Positions 1 through 8,415 of a stretch of 64,000 bases of DNA are shown in pieces (position 1 is the first letter of the stretch; each line of letters opens with the position of its first letter). The notes below the pieces were generated by a model. It saw only the letters and a program-made list of their open reading frames with translations. It searched no databases and had not been told where the DNA came from. The DNA lies in assembly GCF_000012365.1 (NCBI RefSeq), contig NC_007651.1, forward strand, positions 1,860,001 through 1,924,000. Reading direction: 5' to 3'. Made by a program: the position numbers and the translations under genes. Origin of the DNA: Burkholderia thailandensis E264. Its GTDB lineage: Bacteria; Pseudomonadota; Gammaproteobacteria; Burkholderiales; Burkholderiaceae.

Positions 1-918
1 AGCGGCGCGGGCAAGAGCACGCTCGTGCGCACGATCAACCTGCTCACGCGGCCGTCCGAAGGTAACGTGTTCGTCGACGGGCGCGACCTGACGCAATTGT
101 CGGCGGGCGAGCTGCGCGGCGCGCGGCGCGACATCGGGATGATCTTCCAGCACTTCAACCTGCTGTCGTCGCGCACGGTGTTCGGCAACGTTGCGCTGCC
201 GCTCGAGCTCGCCGGCGTAAAGCGCGCGGAAATCGAGGCGACCGTGCTGCCGCTTCTCGATCTCGTCGGCCTCGCCGCGCAGAAGGATCGCTATCCGGCG
301 CAGATCAGCGGCGGGCAGAAACAGCGCGTCGGCATCGCGCGCGCGCTCGCGAGCAAGCCGAAGGTGCTGCTGTCGGACGAAGCGACGTCCGCGCTCGACC
401 CCGAGACGACGCGCGCGATCCTCGACTTGCTTCGTCGCATCAACCGCGAACTCGGCCTCACGATCGTTCTCATCACGCACCAAATGGAAGTGATCAAGGA
501 CGTGTGCGATCGCGTCGCGGTGCTCGACGCGGGGCGCGTCGTCGAGGAAGGCAACGTGATCGACGTGTTCATGCGCCCGCATCACGAAGTCACGCGCGCG
601 CTGATCGGCGACGTGATCGCGCAGGAGCTGCCGCCCGCGATGAAGGCGCGCGTCGCCGAGCGCCTGAAGACGGGCTCGGGCCATCTGCTGCGCCTCGCGT
701 TCACGGGCTCGGGCGTCGACCAGCCGATCCTGTCGGAGACGATCCGGCGCTACGAGCTGGACTTCAACATCCTGCACGGCCAGATCGACGAGATTCAGGG
801 CCGCGCGTTCGGTTCGCTCGCGGTGCTCGCCACGGGCGAGCCGGGCAAGGTGGGGCAGGCGTTCGCGTATCTGCGCGAGCAGGGCGTGGTCGTCGAGGAG
901 CTTTCGTATGTTGAGTGA
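1..918 (+). CDS. metN: Methionine ABC transporter ATP-binding protein MetN (5' partial)
   Basis: ATPase subunit that powers uptake of methionine through MetI with binding protein MetQ, at the inner face of the inner membrane. The reading frame is open from base 1 and begins inside the Walker A loop (SGAGKST), so about 39 N-terminal residues lie outside the window. Visible: ABC signature ISGGQKQR, Walker B followed by the D-loop (SALD), switch histidine (ITHQ), and a C-terminal NIL/ACT-like domain that in this family binds methionine and inhibits transport. The stop overlaps the metI start by 11 bases, indicating translational coupling. The GTG at base 25 lies inside the P-loop and is not the true start. 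Confidence 0.95.
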   Translation, partial: SGAGKSTLVRTINLLTRPSEGNVFVDGRDLTQLSAGELRGARRDIGMIFQHFNLLSSRTVFGNVALPLELAGVKRAEIEATVLPLLDLVGLAAQKDRYPAQISGGQKQRVGIARALASKPKVLLSDEATSALDPETTRAILDLLRRINRELGLTIVLITHQMEVIKDVCDRVAVLDAGRVVEEGNVIDVFMRPHHEVTRALIGDVIAQELPPAMKARVAERLKTGSGHLLRLAFTGSGVDQPILSETIRRYELDFNILHGQIDEIQGRAFGSLAVLATGEPGKVGQAFAYLREQGVVVEELSYVE

Positions 919-1561
919 AATGTTCGATATGTTCGTGCAGTCGTTCTGGGAGACGCTGATCATGGTCGGCATCTCCGGAGCGGTCGGCGCGCTCGTCGGC
1001 CTGCCGCTCGGCGTGCTGCTCTATCTGACCGACCGCCAGGGCGTGCTGCAGAACCTCGCGGTGAACCGCGTGCTGGGCGGCGTCGTCAACGCGGTGCGCT
1101 CGACGCCGTTCATCATCCTGCTCGTCGCGGTGATTCCGTTCACGCGTCTGGCCGTCGGCTCGTCGATCGGCACGGCCGCGGCCGTGGTGCCGCTCACGAT
1201 CGCGGCGGCGCCGTTCATCGCGCGGCTCGTCGAGACGGCGCTGCGCGAAGTCGACCGCGGCCTCATCGAGGCCGCGCAGGCGATGGGCGCGACGACGGGC
1301 CAGATCGTGTTCAAGGTGCTGCTGCCCGAATCGCTGCCGGGCATCGTCGCGGGGCTCACGATCACGTTCGTGTCGCTCGTCGGCTATTCGGCGATGGCGG
1401 GCGCGATCGGCGGCGGCGGCCTGGGCGACCTCGGCATCCGCTACGGCTATCAGCGCTATTTGCCCGAAGTAATGTGGACGGTCGTCGCGATCCTGATCGT
1501 GTTCGTGCAGATCGTGCAGTCGTTCGGCGACTGGCTCGTGCGGCGCCTGAGCCACAAGTGA
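908..1561 (+). CDS. metI: Methionine ABC transporter permease MetI
   Basis: Inner-membrane permease (217 aa, the usual family length) forming the translocation path for methionine; two copies pair with two MetN. About five hydrophobic segments are visible. The EAA coupling motif is present ([20 protein letters not shown], around residues 118-137), which docks onto MetN. The gene sits between metN (11-base overlap) and metQ, the standard metNIQ order. No regulatory site can be judged because the operon promoter lies upstream of the window. Confidence 0.95.
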   Translation: MLSEMFDMFVQSFWETLIMVGISGAVGALVGLPLGVLLYLTDRQGVLQNLAVNRVLGGVVNAVRSTPFIILLVAVIPFTRLAVGSSIGTAAAVVPLTIAAAPFIARLVETALREVDRGLIEAAQAMGATTGQIVFKVLLPESLPGIVAGLTITFVSLVGYSAMAGAIGGGGLGDLGIRYGYQRYLPEVMWTVVAILIVFVQIVQSFGDWLVRRLSHK

Positions 1562-1640
1562 CGCAATCGACAATCGAAGACGAACGAGCGCCGCGCGTCT
1601 CGACATGCGACGGCGCCACAACCGCAGAGGAGATCCGAAG

Positions 1641-2441
1641 ATGCAACGAAGAACGATGCTGAAGCTCGCCGCCGTGCTCGGCGCGGCCGCGTGCGTCGCG
1701 AGCGCGCACGCGCAGGCGCAGGCGCAGACGATCAAGGTCGGCGTGACGGGCGGCCCGCATGCGCAGGTGATGGAGGAAGTGAAGAAGGTCGCGGCGAAGA
1801 GCGGGCTCGACATCCGCATCGTCGAATTCTCCGACTACGTGCAGCCGAACGCGGCGCTCGCGGCGGGCGACCTCGACGCGAACAGCTACCAGCATGGCCC
1901 GTATCTCGAAGCGCAGGTGAAGGATCGCGGCTACAAGATCGTCAAGGTCGCGGATACGGTCACGTTCCCGATGGGCATCTATTCGAAGCGCGTGAAGTCG
2001 CTTGCGGATTTGCGGCCGGGGGCGCGGATTGCGATCCCGAACGATCCGACGAACGGCGGCCGCGCGCTGTTGCTGCTGCAGAAGCAGGGCCTGCTGAAGC
2101 TGCGCGACGGCGCGGGCCTGAAGGCGACGCGCTTCGACGTCGTCGACAACCCGAAGCAGTTGAAGCTCGTCGAGCTCGATGCCGCGCAGATCCCGCGCTC
2201 GCTCGCCGACGTCGACGCGGCCGCGATCAACACGAACTACGCGATGGAAGCCGGCCTGAAGCCGAAACAGGACGCGATCGCAATCGAGGGTCCGAACGGT
2301 CCGTACGCGAACATTCTCGCGGTGCGCGCCGAGGACAAGGACAAGCCGTGGGTCGCGAAGCTCGTTGCCGCATACCGGTCGCCCGAGGTGAAGCGCTTCA
2401 TCGCGCGCCAATTCGGCGGCGCGGTGATCGCCGCCTGGTAG
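1641..2441 (+). CDS. metQ: Methionine-binding lipoprotein/periplasmic protein MetQ
   Basis: Substrate-binding component of the metNIQ transporter (NlpA/MetQ family, 266 aa). The ATG at 1641 is chosen because it follows a GAGGAGAT ribosome site and begins a signal peptide (MQRRTMLKLAAVLGAAACVA). Upstream in-frame starts would add an Arg-rich stretch and have no ribosome site. The Cys near residue 18 is preceded by AAA, a poor lipobox, so either a weak lipoprotein signal or signal peptidase I cleavage after AHA is possible. The conserved ligand-binding GGPHAQ and NPKQLKLVELDAAQIPRSL segments are present. About 80 bases separate it from metI. Confidence 0.93.
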   Translation: MQRRTMLKLAAVLGAAACVASAHAQAQAQTIKVGVTGGPHAQVMEEVKKVAAKSGLDIRIVEFSDYVQPNAALAAGDLDANSYQHGPYLEAQVKDRGYKIVKVADTVTFPMGIYSKRVKSLADLRPGARIAIPNDPTNGGRALLLLQKQGLLKLRDGAGLKATRFDVVDNPKQLKLVELDAAQIPRSLADVDAAAINTNYAMEAGLKPKQDAIAIEGPNGPYANILAVRAEDKDKPWVAKLVAAYRSPEVKRFIARQFGGAVIAAW

Positions 2442-2485
2442 GGCGAACAAGAGGGCGCGCCGCTGATTAGAGGTGGAGATCGAAA

Positions 2486-2514
2486 GCCCGGGCTTGGCGT
2501 CCGGGTTTTTTCTC
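2486..2514 (+). terminator. Rho-independent terminator after metQ
   Basis: A short G+C-rich inverted repeat (CCCGG / CCGGG, loop of nine bases) is followed directly by a run of T. It lies about 45 bases past the metQ stop and would end the metNIQ transcript before the etf promoter. Confidence 0.75.
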
Positions 2515-2515
2515 T

Positions 2516-2544
2516 TTTAAAATAGAACGACCGTTCGCTATTAT
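2516..2544 (+). promoter_or_regulatory. Candidate etfBA promoter with palindromic operator in the spacer
   Basis: A -10-like TATTAT (2539-2544) lies 17 bases after a weak -35-like TTTAAA (2516-2521). Inside the spacer is the perfect inverted repeat GAACG-AC-CGTTC (2525-2536). A site here would block RNA polymerase when bound. TetR-family regulators of fatty-acid catabolism in betaproteobacteria (for example FadP) are reported to use palindromes of this general GAACG..CGTTC kind. That link is from memory and is inference. The predicted start leaves a leader of about 120 bases before etfB. Confidence 0.5.
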
Positions 2545-2669
2545 CGGCATGCCGCAACGGAGCGCTATCCTCGGCGTAGCCGCAAATTGAATGACCGGCG
2601 TCGCCGCCGCGTGGGCGAGCCACGCTATAGAATGGCCGCTGGTCGTATTCGTAACTTTGGAGCGTGTGC

Positions 2670-3419
2670 ATGAAAATCCTGGTGCCAGTGAAAAGAGTGG
2701 TCGATTACAACGTGAAGGTCCGCGTGAAGTCGGATGGCACGGGCGTCGATATCGCGAACGTGAAGATGTCGATGAACCCGTTCGACGAGATCGCCGTTGA
2801 GGAAGCGGTGCGCCTGAAGGAAGCGGGCGTGGCGACCGAGGTGATCGCGGTGTCGGTGGGCGTCGCGCAGGCTCAGGAAACGCTTCGCACGGCGCTCGCG
2901 ATCGGCGCGGACCGCGCGATTCTCGTCGAATCGAATGACGAGGTGCAGCCGCTTTCCGTCGCGAAGATCCTGAAGGCGCTGGTCGACAAGGAGCAGCCGC
3001 AGCTCGTGATTCTCGGCAAGCAGGCGATCGACGACGACTCGAACCAGACGGGCCAGATGCTCGCCGCGCTCGCGAATCTGCCGCAAGCGACGTTCGCGTC
3101 GAAGGTGACGGTTGCGGACGGCAAGGCGACCGTCGCCCGTGAAGTGGACGGCGGCGCGGAAACGCTGTCGCTGACGCTGCCGGCCGTCGTGACGACGGAC
3201 TTGCGCCTGAACGAGCCGCGCTACGTGACGCTGCCGAACATCATGAAGGCGAAGAAGAAGCCGTTGGAGACGGTGAAGCCGGAGGACCTGGGCGTGGACG
3301 TCGCGCCGCGTCTGAAGACGCTGAAGGTGGTCGAGCCGCCCAAGCGCGCGGCGGGCGTGAAGGTCGCGGACGTGAAGACGCTGGTCGAGAAGCTGAAGAC
3401 CGAAGCCAAGGTGCTGTAA
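2670..3419 (+). CDS. etfB: Electron transfer flavoprotein beta subunit
   Basis: Beta subunit (249 aa) of the soluble heterodimer that accepts electrons from acyl-CoA and other dehydrogenases and hands them to ETF:quinone oxidoreductase. It binds AMP. The N-terminus ([17 protein letters not shown]) and the [17 protein letters not shown] block are typical. The ATG at 2670 is preferred over the GTG at 2664: it gives the family N-terminus and follows a TTTGGAG site at suitable spacing. etfA follows after 15 bases, so the two subunits are co-transcribed. Confidence 0.96.
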   Translation: MKILVPVKRVVDYNVKVRVKSDGTGVDIANVKMSMNPFDEIAVEEAVRLKEAGVATEVIAVSVGVAQAQETLRTALAIGADRAILVESNDEVQPLSVAKILKALVDKEQPQLVILGKQAIDDDSNQTGQMLAALANLPQATFASKVTVADGKATVAREVDGGAETLSLTLPAVVTTDLRLNEPRYVTLPNIMKAKKKPLETVKPEDLGVDVAPRLKTLKVVEPPKRAAGVKVADVKTLVEKLKTEAKVL

Positions 3420-3434
3420 GGGGAGCGCAAAGAG

Positions 3435-4370
3435 ATGACGATTCTGGTTATTGCGGAACATGACAACGCGTCGATCAAGGCCGCCACGCTGAACACGGTG
3501 GCCGCGGCAACGAAGATCGGCGGCGACATTCACGTGCTGGTGGCGGGCCACAATGCGCAGGGCGCGGCGGACGCGGCGGCGAAGATTGCGGGCGTGTCGA
3601 AGGTGCTGCTGGCCGACGCGCCGCAACTGGCGGACGGTCTTGCGGAAAACGTCGAGGCGACCGCGCTGAACGTCGCGAAGGACTACTCGCACATCCTCGC
3701 GCCGGCGACCGCGTACGGCAAGAACATCGCGCCGCGCATCGCGGCGAAGCTGGACGTCGCGCAGATCTCGGACATCACGGCGGTCGATTCGGCCGACACG
3801 TTCGAGCGCCCGATCTACGCGGGCAACGCGATCGCGACGGTGCAGTCGAGCGATCCGATCAAGGTGATCACGGTGCGCGCGACGGGCTTCGATCCGGTCG
3901 CGGCGCAAGGCGGCGGCGCGTCGGTCGAGAAGATCGACGCGGCGGCGGACGCGGGCATCTCGCAGTTCGTGAGCCGCGAAGTGACGAAGCTCGATCGTCC
4001 GGAACTGACGAGCGCGAGCATCATCGTGTCGGGCGGCCGGGGCCTCGGCAGCGGCGAGAACTACACGAAGGTGCTGGAGCCGCTGGCGGACAAGCTGCAG
4101 GCGGCGCTGGGCGCATCGCGCGCGGCGGTGGACGCGGGCTACGTGCCGAACGATTATCAAGTGGGCCAGACGGGCAAGATCGTCGCGCCGCAGCTGTACA
4201 TCGCGGTGGGCATCTCGGGCGCGATTCAGCACCTGGCGGGGATGAAGGATTCGAAGGTGATCGTCGCGATCAACAAGGACCCGGAAGCGCCGATCTTCAG
4301 CGTGGCCGATTACGGCCTCGTCGGCGATCTGTTCACGCTCGTGCCGGAACTTGTGAACGAGCTCGGCTGA
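3435..4370 (+). CDS. etfA: Electron transfer flavoprotein alpha subunit
   Basis: FAD-binding alpha subunit (311 aa) of ETF. The C-terminal FAD domain shows [11 protein letters not shown] and [20 protein letters not shown] (roughly residues 197-263), the family signature. A GGGGAGCG ribosome site precedes the ATG. It pairs with etfB just upstream. The next gene is an acyl-CoA dehydrogenase, a likely electron donor, though a terminator lies between them. Confidence 0.96.
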   Translation: MTILVIAEHDNASIKAATLNTVAAATKIGGDIHVLVAGHNAQGAADAAAKIAGVSKVLLADAPQLADGLAENVEATALNVAKDYSHILAPATAYGKNIAPRIAAKLDVAQISDITAVDSADTFERPIYAGNAIATVQSSDPIKVITVRATGFDPVAAQGGGASVEKIDAAADAGISQFVSREVTKLDRPELTSASIIVSGGRGLGSGENYTKVLEPLADKLQAALGASRAAVDAGYVPNDYQVGQTGKIVAPQLYIAVGISGAIQHLAGMKDSKVIVAINKDPEAPIFSVADYGLVGDLFTLVPELVNELG

Positions 4371-4426
4371 CACGTTCAGCAGCCGGCGCGCGTCGCGTTC
4401 AGCGCACGAGCCAGTCGAACATGAAC

Positions 4427-4453
4427 AAAGGGGCGCGGCGAGCGCCCCTTTTC
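4427..4453 (+). terminator. Rho-independent terminator after etfA
   Basis: A nine-base-pair stem (AAGGGGCGC / GCGCCCCTT, loop GGCGA) runs into TTTT. It separates the etfBA transcript from the acyl-CoA dehydrogenase gene. Confidence 0.85.
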
Positions 4454-4483
4454 ACACCATAAGCAGACTAGGAGAGGAGCAAC

Positions 4484-6274
4484 ATGAGCTATACCGCACC
4501 CGTCAAGGACATGCTGTTCGTGATGAAGGAGCTGGCCGGCATCGACGCGGTCGCGAAGCTGCCCGGCTACGAGGACGCCGGCTTCGACACGGCGCAGGCC
4601 GTGCTCGACGAATCGGCGAAGTTCTGCGGCGAGGTGCTCGCGCCGCTGAACGTCGAAGGCGACAGGAACCCGAGCAGTTGGAAAGACGGCGCCGTCACGG
4701 CGACGCCCGGCTTCAAGGAGGCGTTCCGCCAGTTCGTCGAGGGTGGCTGGCAGGGGCTGCAGCATCCGACCGAATACGACGGTCAGGGCCTGCCGAAGCT
4801 GATCGCGACGCCGTGCATCGAGATGCTGAACGCATCGAACCTGTCGTTCGCGCTGTGCCCGCTGCTCACCGACGGCGCGATCGAGGCGCTTCTCACGGCC
4901 GGCACCGAAGCACAGAAATCCCGCTACGTGCCGAAGCTCATTTCCGGCGAATGGACGGGCACGATGAACCTGACGGAGCCGCAGGCGGGCTCCGATCTGG
5001 CGCTCGTGCGCTCGCGCGCGGAGCCGCAGCCCGACGGCTCGTACAAGGTGTTCGGCACCAAGATCTTCATCACGTGGGGCGAACACGACATGGCGGACAA
5101 CATCGTCCACCTCGTGCTCGCGCGCACGCCGAACGCACCCGAAGGCGTGAAGGGCATCTCGCTGTTCATCGTGCCGAAGTTCCTCGTCAACGACGACGGC
5201 AGCCTCGGCGCGCGCAACGACGTGCACTGCGTGTCGATCGAGCACAAGCTCGGCATCAAGGCGAGCCCGACCGCGGTGCTGCAGTACGGCGACCACGGCG
5301 GCGCGATCGGCTATCTCGTCGGCGAAGAAAACCGCGGCCTCGAGTACATGTTCATCATGATGAACGCGGCGCGCTTCGGCGTCGGGATGCAGGGCATCGG
5401 CGTCGCCGAGCGCGCGTACCAGAAGGCCGCCGAGTTCGCGAAGGAGCGCGTGCAAAGCCGTCCCGTCGACGGCTCCGCGAAGCAGTCGGTGACGATCATC
5501 CATCATCCGGACGTGCGCCGGATGCTCGCGACGATGCGCGCGCTGACGGAAGGCGCGCGTGCGCTGTCCTACGTGGCCGCCGCGCATAGCGATCACGCGC
5601 ACCGCGCGGCCGACGAAGGCGTGCGTGCGAAGCATCAGGCGATCTACGAATATCTGGTGCCGATCGTGAAGGGCTGGAGCACCGAGATGGTCAACGAGGT
5701 CGCGAGCCTCGGCATCCAGGTGCATGGCGGGATGGGCTTCATCGAGGAAACGGGCGCCGCGCAGTACTACCGCGACGCGCGCATTCTCGCGATCTACGAG
5801 GGTACGACCGCGATCCAGGCGAACGACCTCGTCGGCCGGAAGACGGTGCGCGACGGCGGCGCGGTCGCGAAGGCGCTCGTCGGCGAGATCCGTCAGACGG
5901 CCGAAGCGCTCGGCGCGCACGATGGCCCGGCGTTCGCCGCAATGAAGGCGCAACTGGAGAACGGCGCGCGTGCGCTATCGGCCGTCGTCGACTTCGTCGT
6001 CGCGAACGTGAAGGGCGATCCGAACGCGGTGTTCGCCGGCAGCGTGCCGTATCTGAAGCTGGCGGGCGTCGTGCTCTGCGGCTGGCAAATGGCGCGTGCG
6101 CTGCTCGTCGCGCAGCAAAAGCGCGCCGATGATCCGAAGTTCTACGACGCGAAGATCGCGATCGCCCAATTCTATGCGGAGCACATCCTCGCGCAGGCAA
6201 GCGGGTTCGAAGCTGCGATCGTCGGCGCGAAGGGCGGGCAGGGCGTGTTCGCGCTGACGGAAGACCAGTTCTGA
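4484..6274 (+). CDS. Acyl-CoA dehydrogenase (long form with C-terminal extension)
   Basis: FAD enzyme that introduces the alpha-beta double bond into acyl-CoA and passes electrons to ETF. At 596 aa it belongs to the longer class with an extra C-terminal domain. Visible: the FAD-binding MNLTEPQAGSDLALVR (about 162-177), GTKIFITWGEHDMADN, the QVHGGMGFIEETGAAQYYRD segment near residues 411-430, and the YEGTTAIQANDLVGRK block with the Glu position typical of the catalytic base. Start chosen at the ATG after AGGAGAGGAGC. Its place beside etfBA suggests beta-oxidation or a related acyl-CoA pathway; chain-length preference cannot be read from the sequence. Confidence 0.93.
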   Translation: MSYTAPVKDMLFVMKELAGIDAVAKLPGYEDAGFDTAQAVLDESAKFCGEVLAPLNVEGDRNPSSWKDGAVTATPGFKEAFRQFVEGGWQGLQHPTEYDGQGLPKLIATPCIEMLNASNLSFALCPLLTDGAIEALLTAGTEAQKSRYVPKLISGEWTGTMNLTEPQAGSDLALVRSRAEPQPDGSYKVFGTKIFITWGEHDMADNIVHLVLARTPNAPEGVKGISLFIVPKFLVNDDGSLGARNDVHCVSIEHKLGIKASPTAVLQYGDHGGAIGYLVGEENRGLEYMFIMMNAARFGVGMQGIGVAERAYQKAAEFAKERVQSRPVDGSAKQSVTIIHHPDVRRMLATMRALTEGARALSYVAAAHSDHAHRAADEGVRAKHQAIYEYLVPIVKGWSTEMVNEVASLGIQVHGGMGFIEETGAAQYYRDARILAIYEGTTAIQANDLVGRKTVRDGGAVAKALVGEIRQTAEALGAHDGPAFAAMKAQLENGARALSAVVDFVVANVKGDPNAVFAGSVPYLKLAGVVLCGWQMARALLVAQQKRADDPKFYDAKIAIAQFYAEHILAQASGFEAAIVGAKGGQGVFALTEDQF

Positions 6275-6306
6275 GCGTCGGGGCGGCCGCCAGGCGCCGC
6301 AACGCG

Positions 6307-6335
6307 GAACGGCGCCCTCGGGCACCGTTCTTTTT
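6307..6335 (+). terminator. Terminator between acyl-CoA dehydrogenase and dadA
   Basis: An 11-base inverted repeat with one mismatch (GAACGGCGCCC / GGGCACCGTTC) and a TCG loop is followed by TTTTT on the plus strand. It lies between convergent genes, where it ends the plus-strand acyl-CoA dehydrogenase transcript. Confidence 0.8.
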
Positions 6336-6383
6336 GGAGAGGCGGCCGCTGCACACGGGCCGCCTCGGTCGCGCGTCAGCGCG

Positions 6384-7670
6384 TCATGCGTACGCGGGGC
6401 GATGCTCGCCGTCCGTCTCGCTCAGGTAGCGATGCACCGACAGATCGTCCGCGCGGATCGCGGGCTTCTTGCCGGACATCAGATCGGCGAGCAACTGGCC
6501 GGAGCCGCACGACATCGTCCAGCCGAGCGTGCCGTGGCCCGTGTTCAGGAACAGATTCGGCACGGGCGTGCGGCCGACGATCGGCGTGCCGTCCGGCGTC
6601 ATCGGCCGCAGGCCGGTCCAGAACGACGCGTTCGCCGTGTCGCCGCCGCCCGGGAACAGGTCGTTCACGCACATTTCGAGCGTGTCGCGGCGCGCCTGGC
6701 GCAGTCGCTTGTCGAAGCCGACGATCTCCGCCATTCCGCCGACGCGAATCCGCTCGTCGAAACGCGTGATCGCGATCTTGTAGGTCTCGTCGAGCACGGT
6801 CGACACGGGCGCTTTCGCCGCGTCGACGATCGGCGCGGTGATCGAATAGCCTTTCAGCGGATACACCGGAATCTTCACGAGATTCGCGACGAGGTTCGTC
6901 GAGAACGCGCCGAGCGCGACCACGTAGGCGTCGGCGCGCACCATTTCGCCGCCGCACTGGACGCCCGCGATCTTGCCGCCCGCGACGGCGAGCGCATCGA
7001 TGCGCGTGTTGAAGCGGAACTTCACGCCGAGCTGCTCGGCGAGCGCGGCGAGACGCGTCGTGAAGAGCTGGCAGTCGCCCGTTTCGTCGCCCGGCAGGCG
7101 CAGGCCGCCCGTCAACTTGTGCGACACCGCGGCGAGCGCCGGCTCGGCTTTCTTCAGTTCGTCGCTCGACAGCAGCTCGAACGGCACGTTCGCTTCCCGC
7201 AGCACGGCGATGTCCTTCGCGGCGCCGTCGAGTTGCTGCTGCGTGCGGAAGACCTGCAGCGTGCCGCCCGTGCGGCCTTCATACTGGATGTCCGTCTCCG
7301 CGCGCAGCGCCTGCAGGCAATCGCGGCTGTATTCGGCAAGGCGCACCATCCGGCCCTTGTTCAGCGCATAGCGCTCGGTCGTGCAGTTGCGCAGCATCTG
7401 CCACATCCATTGCAGTTGGAAGCGCGTGCCGTCGAGGCGGATCGCGAGCGGCGCGTGCTTCTCGAACATCCACTTGACGGCCTTCAGCGGCACGCCGGGC
7501 GCGGCCCACGGCGCCGCGTAGCCGGGCGAGATCTGGCCCGCGTTCGCAAAGCTCGTGTCAAGGGCGGGGCCGGCCTCGCGGTCGATCACCGTGACTTCAT
7601 GGCCCGCGCGCGCCAGATAATAGGCGCTTGCCACGCCAACCACGCCACTGCCCAAAATAACCACACGCAT
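6384..7670 (-). CDS. dadA: D-amino acid dehydrogenase DadA (small subunit type)
   Basis: FAD-dependent membrane-associated enzyme (428 aa) that oxidatively deaminates D-amino acids, chiefly D-alanine, feeding electrons to quinone. The N-terminal dinucleotide fold [20 protein letters not shown] carries GxGxxG with the ribose-binding acidic residue in TVIDRE. The [19 protein letters not shown] block and the C-terminal [20 protein letters not shown] block are typical of DadA. It is transcribed divergently from an Lrp-family regulator, the arrangement seen in several bacteria where such a regulator activates dadA in response to amino acids. Confidence 0.95.
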   Translation of the reverse strand: MRVVILGSGVVGVASAYYLARAGHEVTVIDREAGPALDTSFANAGQISPGYAAPWAAPGVPLKAVKWMFEKHAPLAIRLDGTRFQLQWMWQMLRNCTTERYALNKGRMVRLAEYSRDCLQALRAETDIQYEGRTGGTLQVFRTQQQLDGAAKDIAVLREANVPFELLSSDELKKAEPALAAVSHKLTGGLRLPGDETGDCQLFTTRLAALAEQLGVKFRFNTRIDALAVAGGKIAGVQCGGEMVRADAYVVALGAFSTNLVANLVKIPVYPLKGYSITAPIVDAAKAPVSTVLDETYKIAITRFDERIRVGGMAEIVGFDKRLRQARRDTLEMCVNDLFPGGGDTANASFWTGLRPMTPDGTPIVGRTPVPNLFLNTGHGTLGWTMSCGSGQLLADLMSGKKPAIRADDLSVHRYLSETDGEHRPAYA

Positions 7671-7762
7671 AGCTGCTCCGGATAGAGAAAACGCCGGACG
7701 GCGCGCGGCGCATCCGATGCGCTCTGCGATTTCCGTTCGACCTAGTTTTTTGCGCTATGTTA

Positions 7763-7776
7763 TGGTTGATCAACCA
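7763..7776. promoter_or_regulatory. Perfect 14-bp palindrome between dadA and the Lrp-family gene
   Basis: TGGTTGATCAACCA reads identically on both strands. It lies in the 146-base AT-rich gap between two divergent genes, 92 bases before the dadA start (minus strand) and 41 bases before the regulator start. A position shared by both promoters and the dyad symmetry suit an Lrp/AsnC-family dimer site. The regulator identity is inferred from adjacency. Confidence 0.5.
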
Positions 7777-7816
7777 GGTTTTGTTATTGTATTTTTTTGA
7801 TTTTCAGTAAAAAGAG

Positions 7817-8305
7817 ATGAGAACTCAACGTCAGCCGGTACGCGCGCTCGACAAGCTCGATCGGCGCATTCTGAAGTTGCTGCAAGAGGACGGGCGCATG
7901 GCGATGAAGGACCTCGCCGAGCGCGTCGGCCTGACGGTCACGCCGTGCATCGAACGGGTGCGGCGGATGGAGCGCGACGGCGTGATCACCGGCTACCACG
8001 CGCGTGTCGATCCTTCGCAGCTTGGCGCCTCGCTGCTCGTGTTCGTCGAGATCACGCTCGATCACAAGAACGGCAACATGTTCGAGCAGTTTCGCCGCGA
8101 GGTGATGAAGATCGACGAAGTGCTCGAATGCCATTTGGTGTCGGGCGACTTCGACTACCTGATCAAGGCGCGGATCGGCGAGATGGCCGATTACCGGAAG
8201 CTGCTCGGCGACATCCTGCTTCAGTTGCCGGGCGCCGTACAATCGAAGAGCTATGTCGTGATGGAGGAGATCAAGGAGACGCTGATGATCGCGGTCGACG
8301 AGTGA
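7817..8305 (+). CDS. Lrp/AsnC family transcriptional regulator
   Basis: A 162-aa DNA-binding protein. An N-terminal winged helix-turn-helix (LDKLDRRILKLLQEDGRMAM through the recognition helix GLTVTPCIERVRRMERDGVI, about residues 12-60) is followed by the RAM/ActD ligand-binding domain (GYHARVDPSQLGASLLVFVEI, HLVSGDFDYLIKARI). This is the standard Lrp layout and length. Divergence from dadA suggests control of D-amino acid catabolism by an amino-acid effector. AAAAAGAG precedes the ATG. In related species this kind of gene is often simply called lrp. Confidence 0.93.
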   Translation: MRTQRQPVRALDKLDRRILKLLQEDGRMAMKDLAERVGLTVTPCIERVRRMERDGVITGYHARVDPSQLGASLLVFVEITLDHKNGNMFEQFRREVMKIDEVLECHLVSGDFDYLIKARIGEMADYRKLLGDILLQLPGAVQSKSYVVMEEIKETLMIAVDE

Positions 8306-8337
8306 GCGCGCGAACGCCTGCCCGAAGCGCTTGGCAC

Positions 8338-8379
8338 AAACCGCCAATTACTGTATGTTTATACAGTAATTGGCGGTTT
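8338..8379 (+). promoter_or_regulatory. LexA-box-like element inside a perfect 19-bp stem
   Basis: A perfect 19-base inverted repeat with a four-base loop (GTTT) spans this site. Its centre, 8351-8366, is CTGT-ATGTTTAT-ACAG, matching the SOS box pattern CTGT-N8-ACAG used by LexA in gamma- and betaproteobacteria. It ends 49 bases before the radical SAM gene and begins 32 bases after the Lrp-family stop. The outer arms start in AAA and end in TTTT, so the same DNA could also act as a bidirectional terminator. Seen: the symmetry and the consensus match. Inferred: LexA binding. Confidence 0.6.
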
Positions 8380-8415
8380 TGTCATTGGCGGCCCGGGCCG
8401 CGTACCAGAGGCACG

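Noticed and set aside
2625..4373. 582-codon minus-strand frame opposite etfBA
   Set aside because: Arg/His/Leu-rich antisense shadow spanning two real genes.
6402..7685. 427-codon plus-strand frame opposite dadA
   Set aside because: Antisense shadow; DadA motifs are complete on the minus strand.
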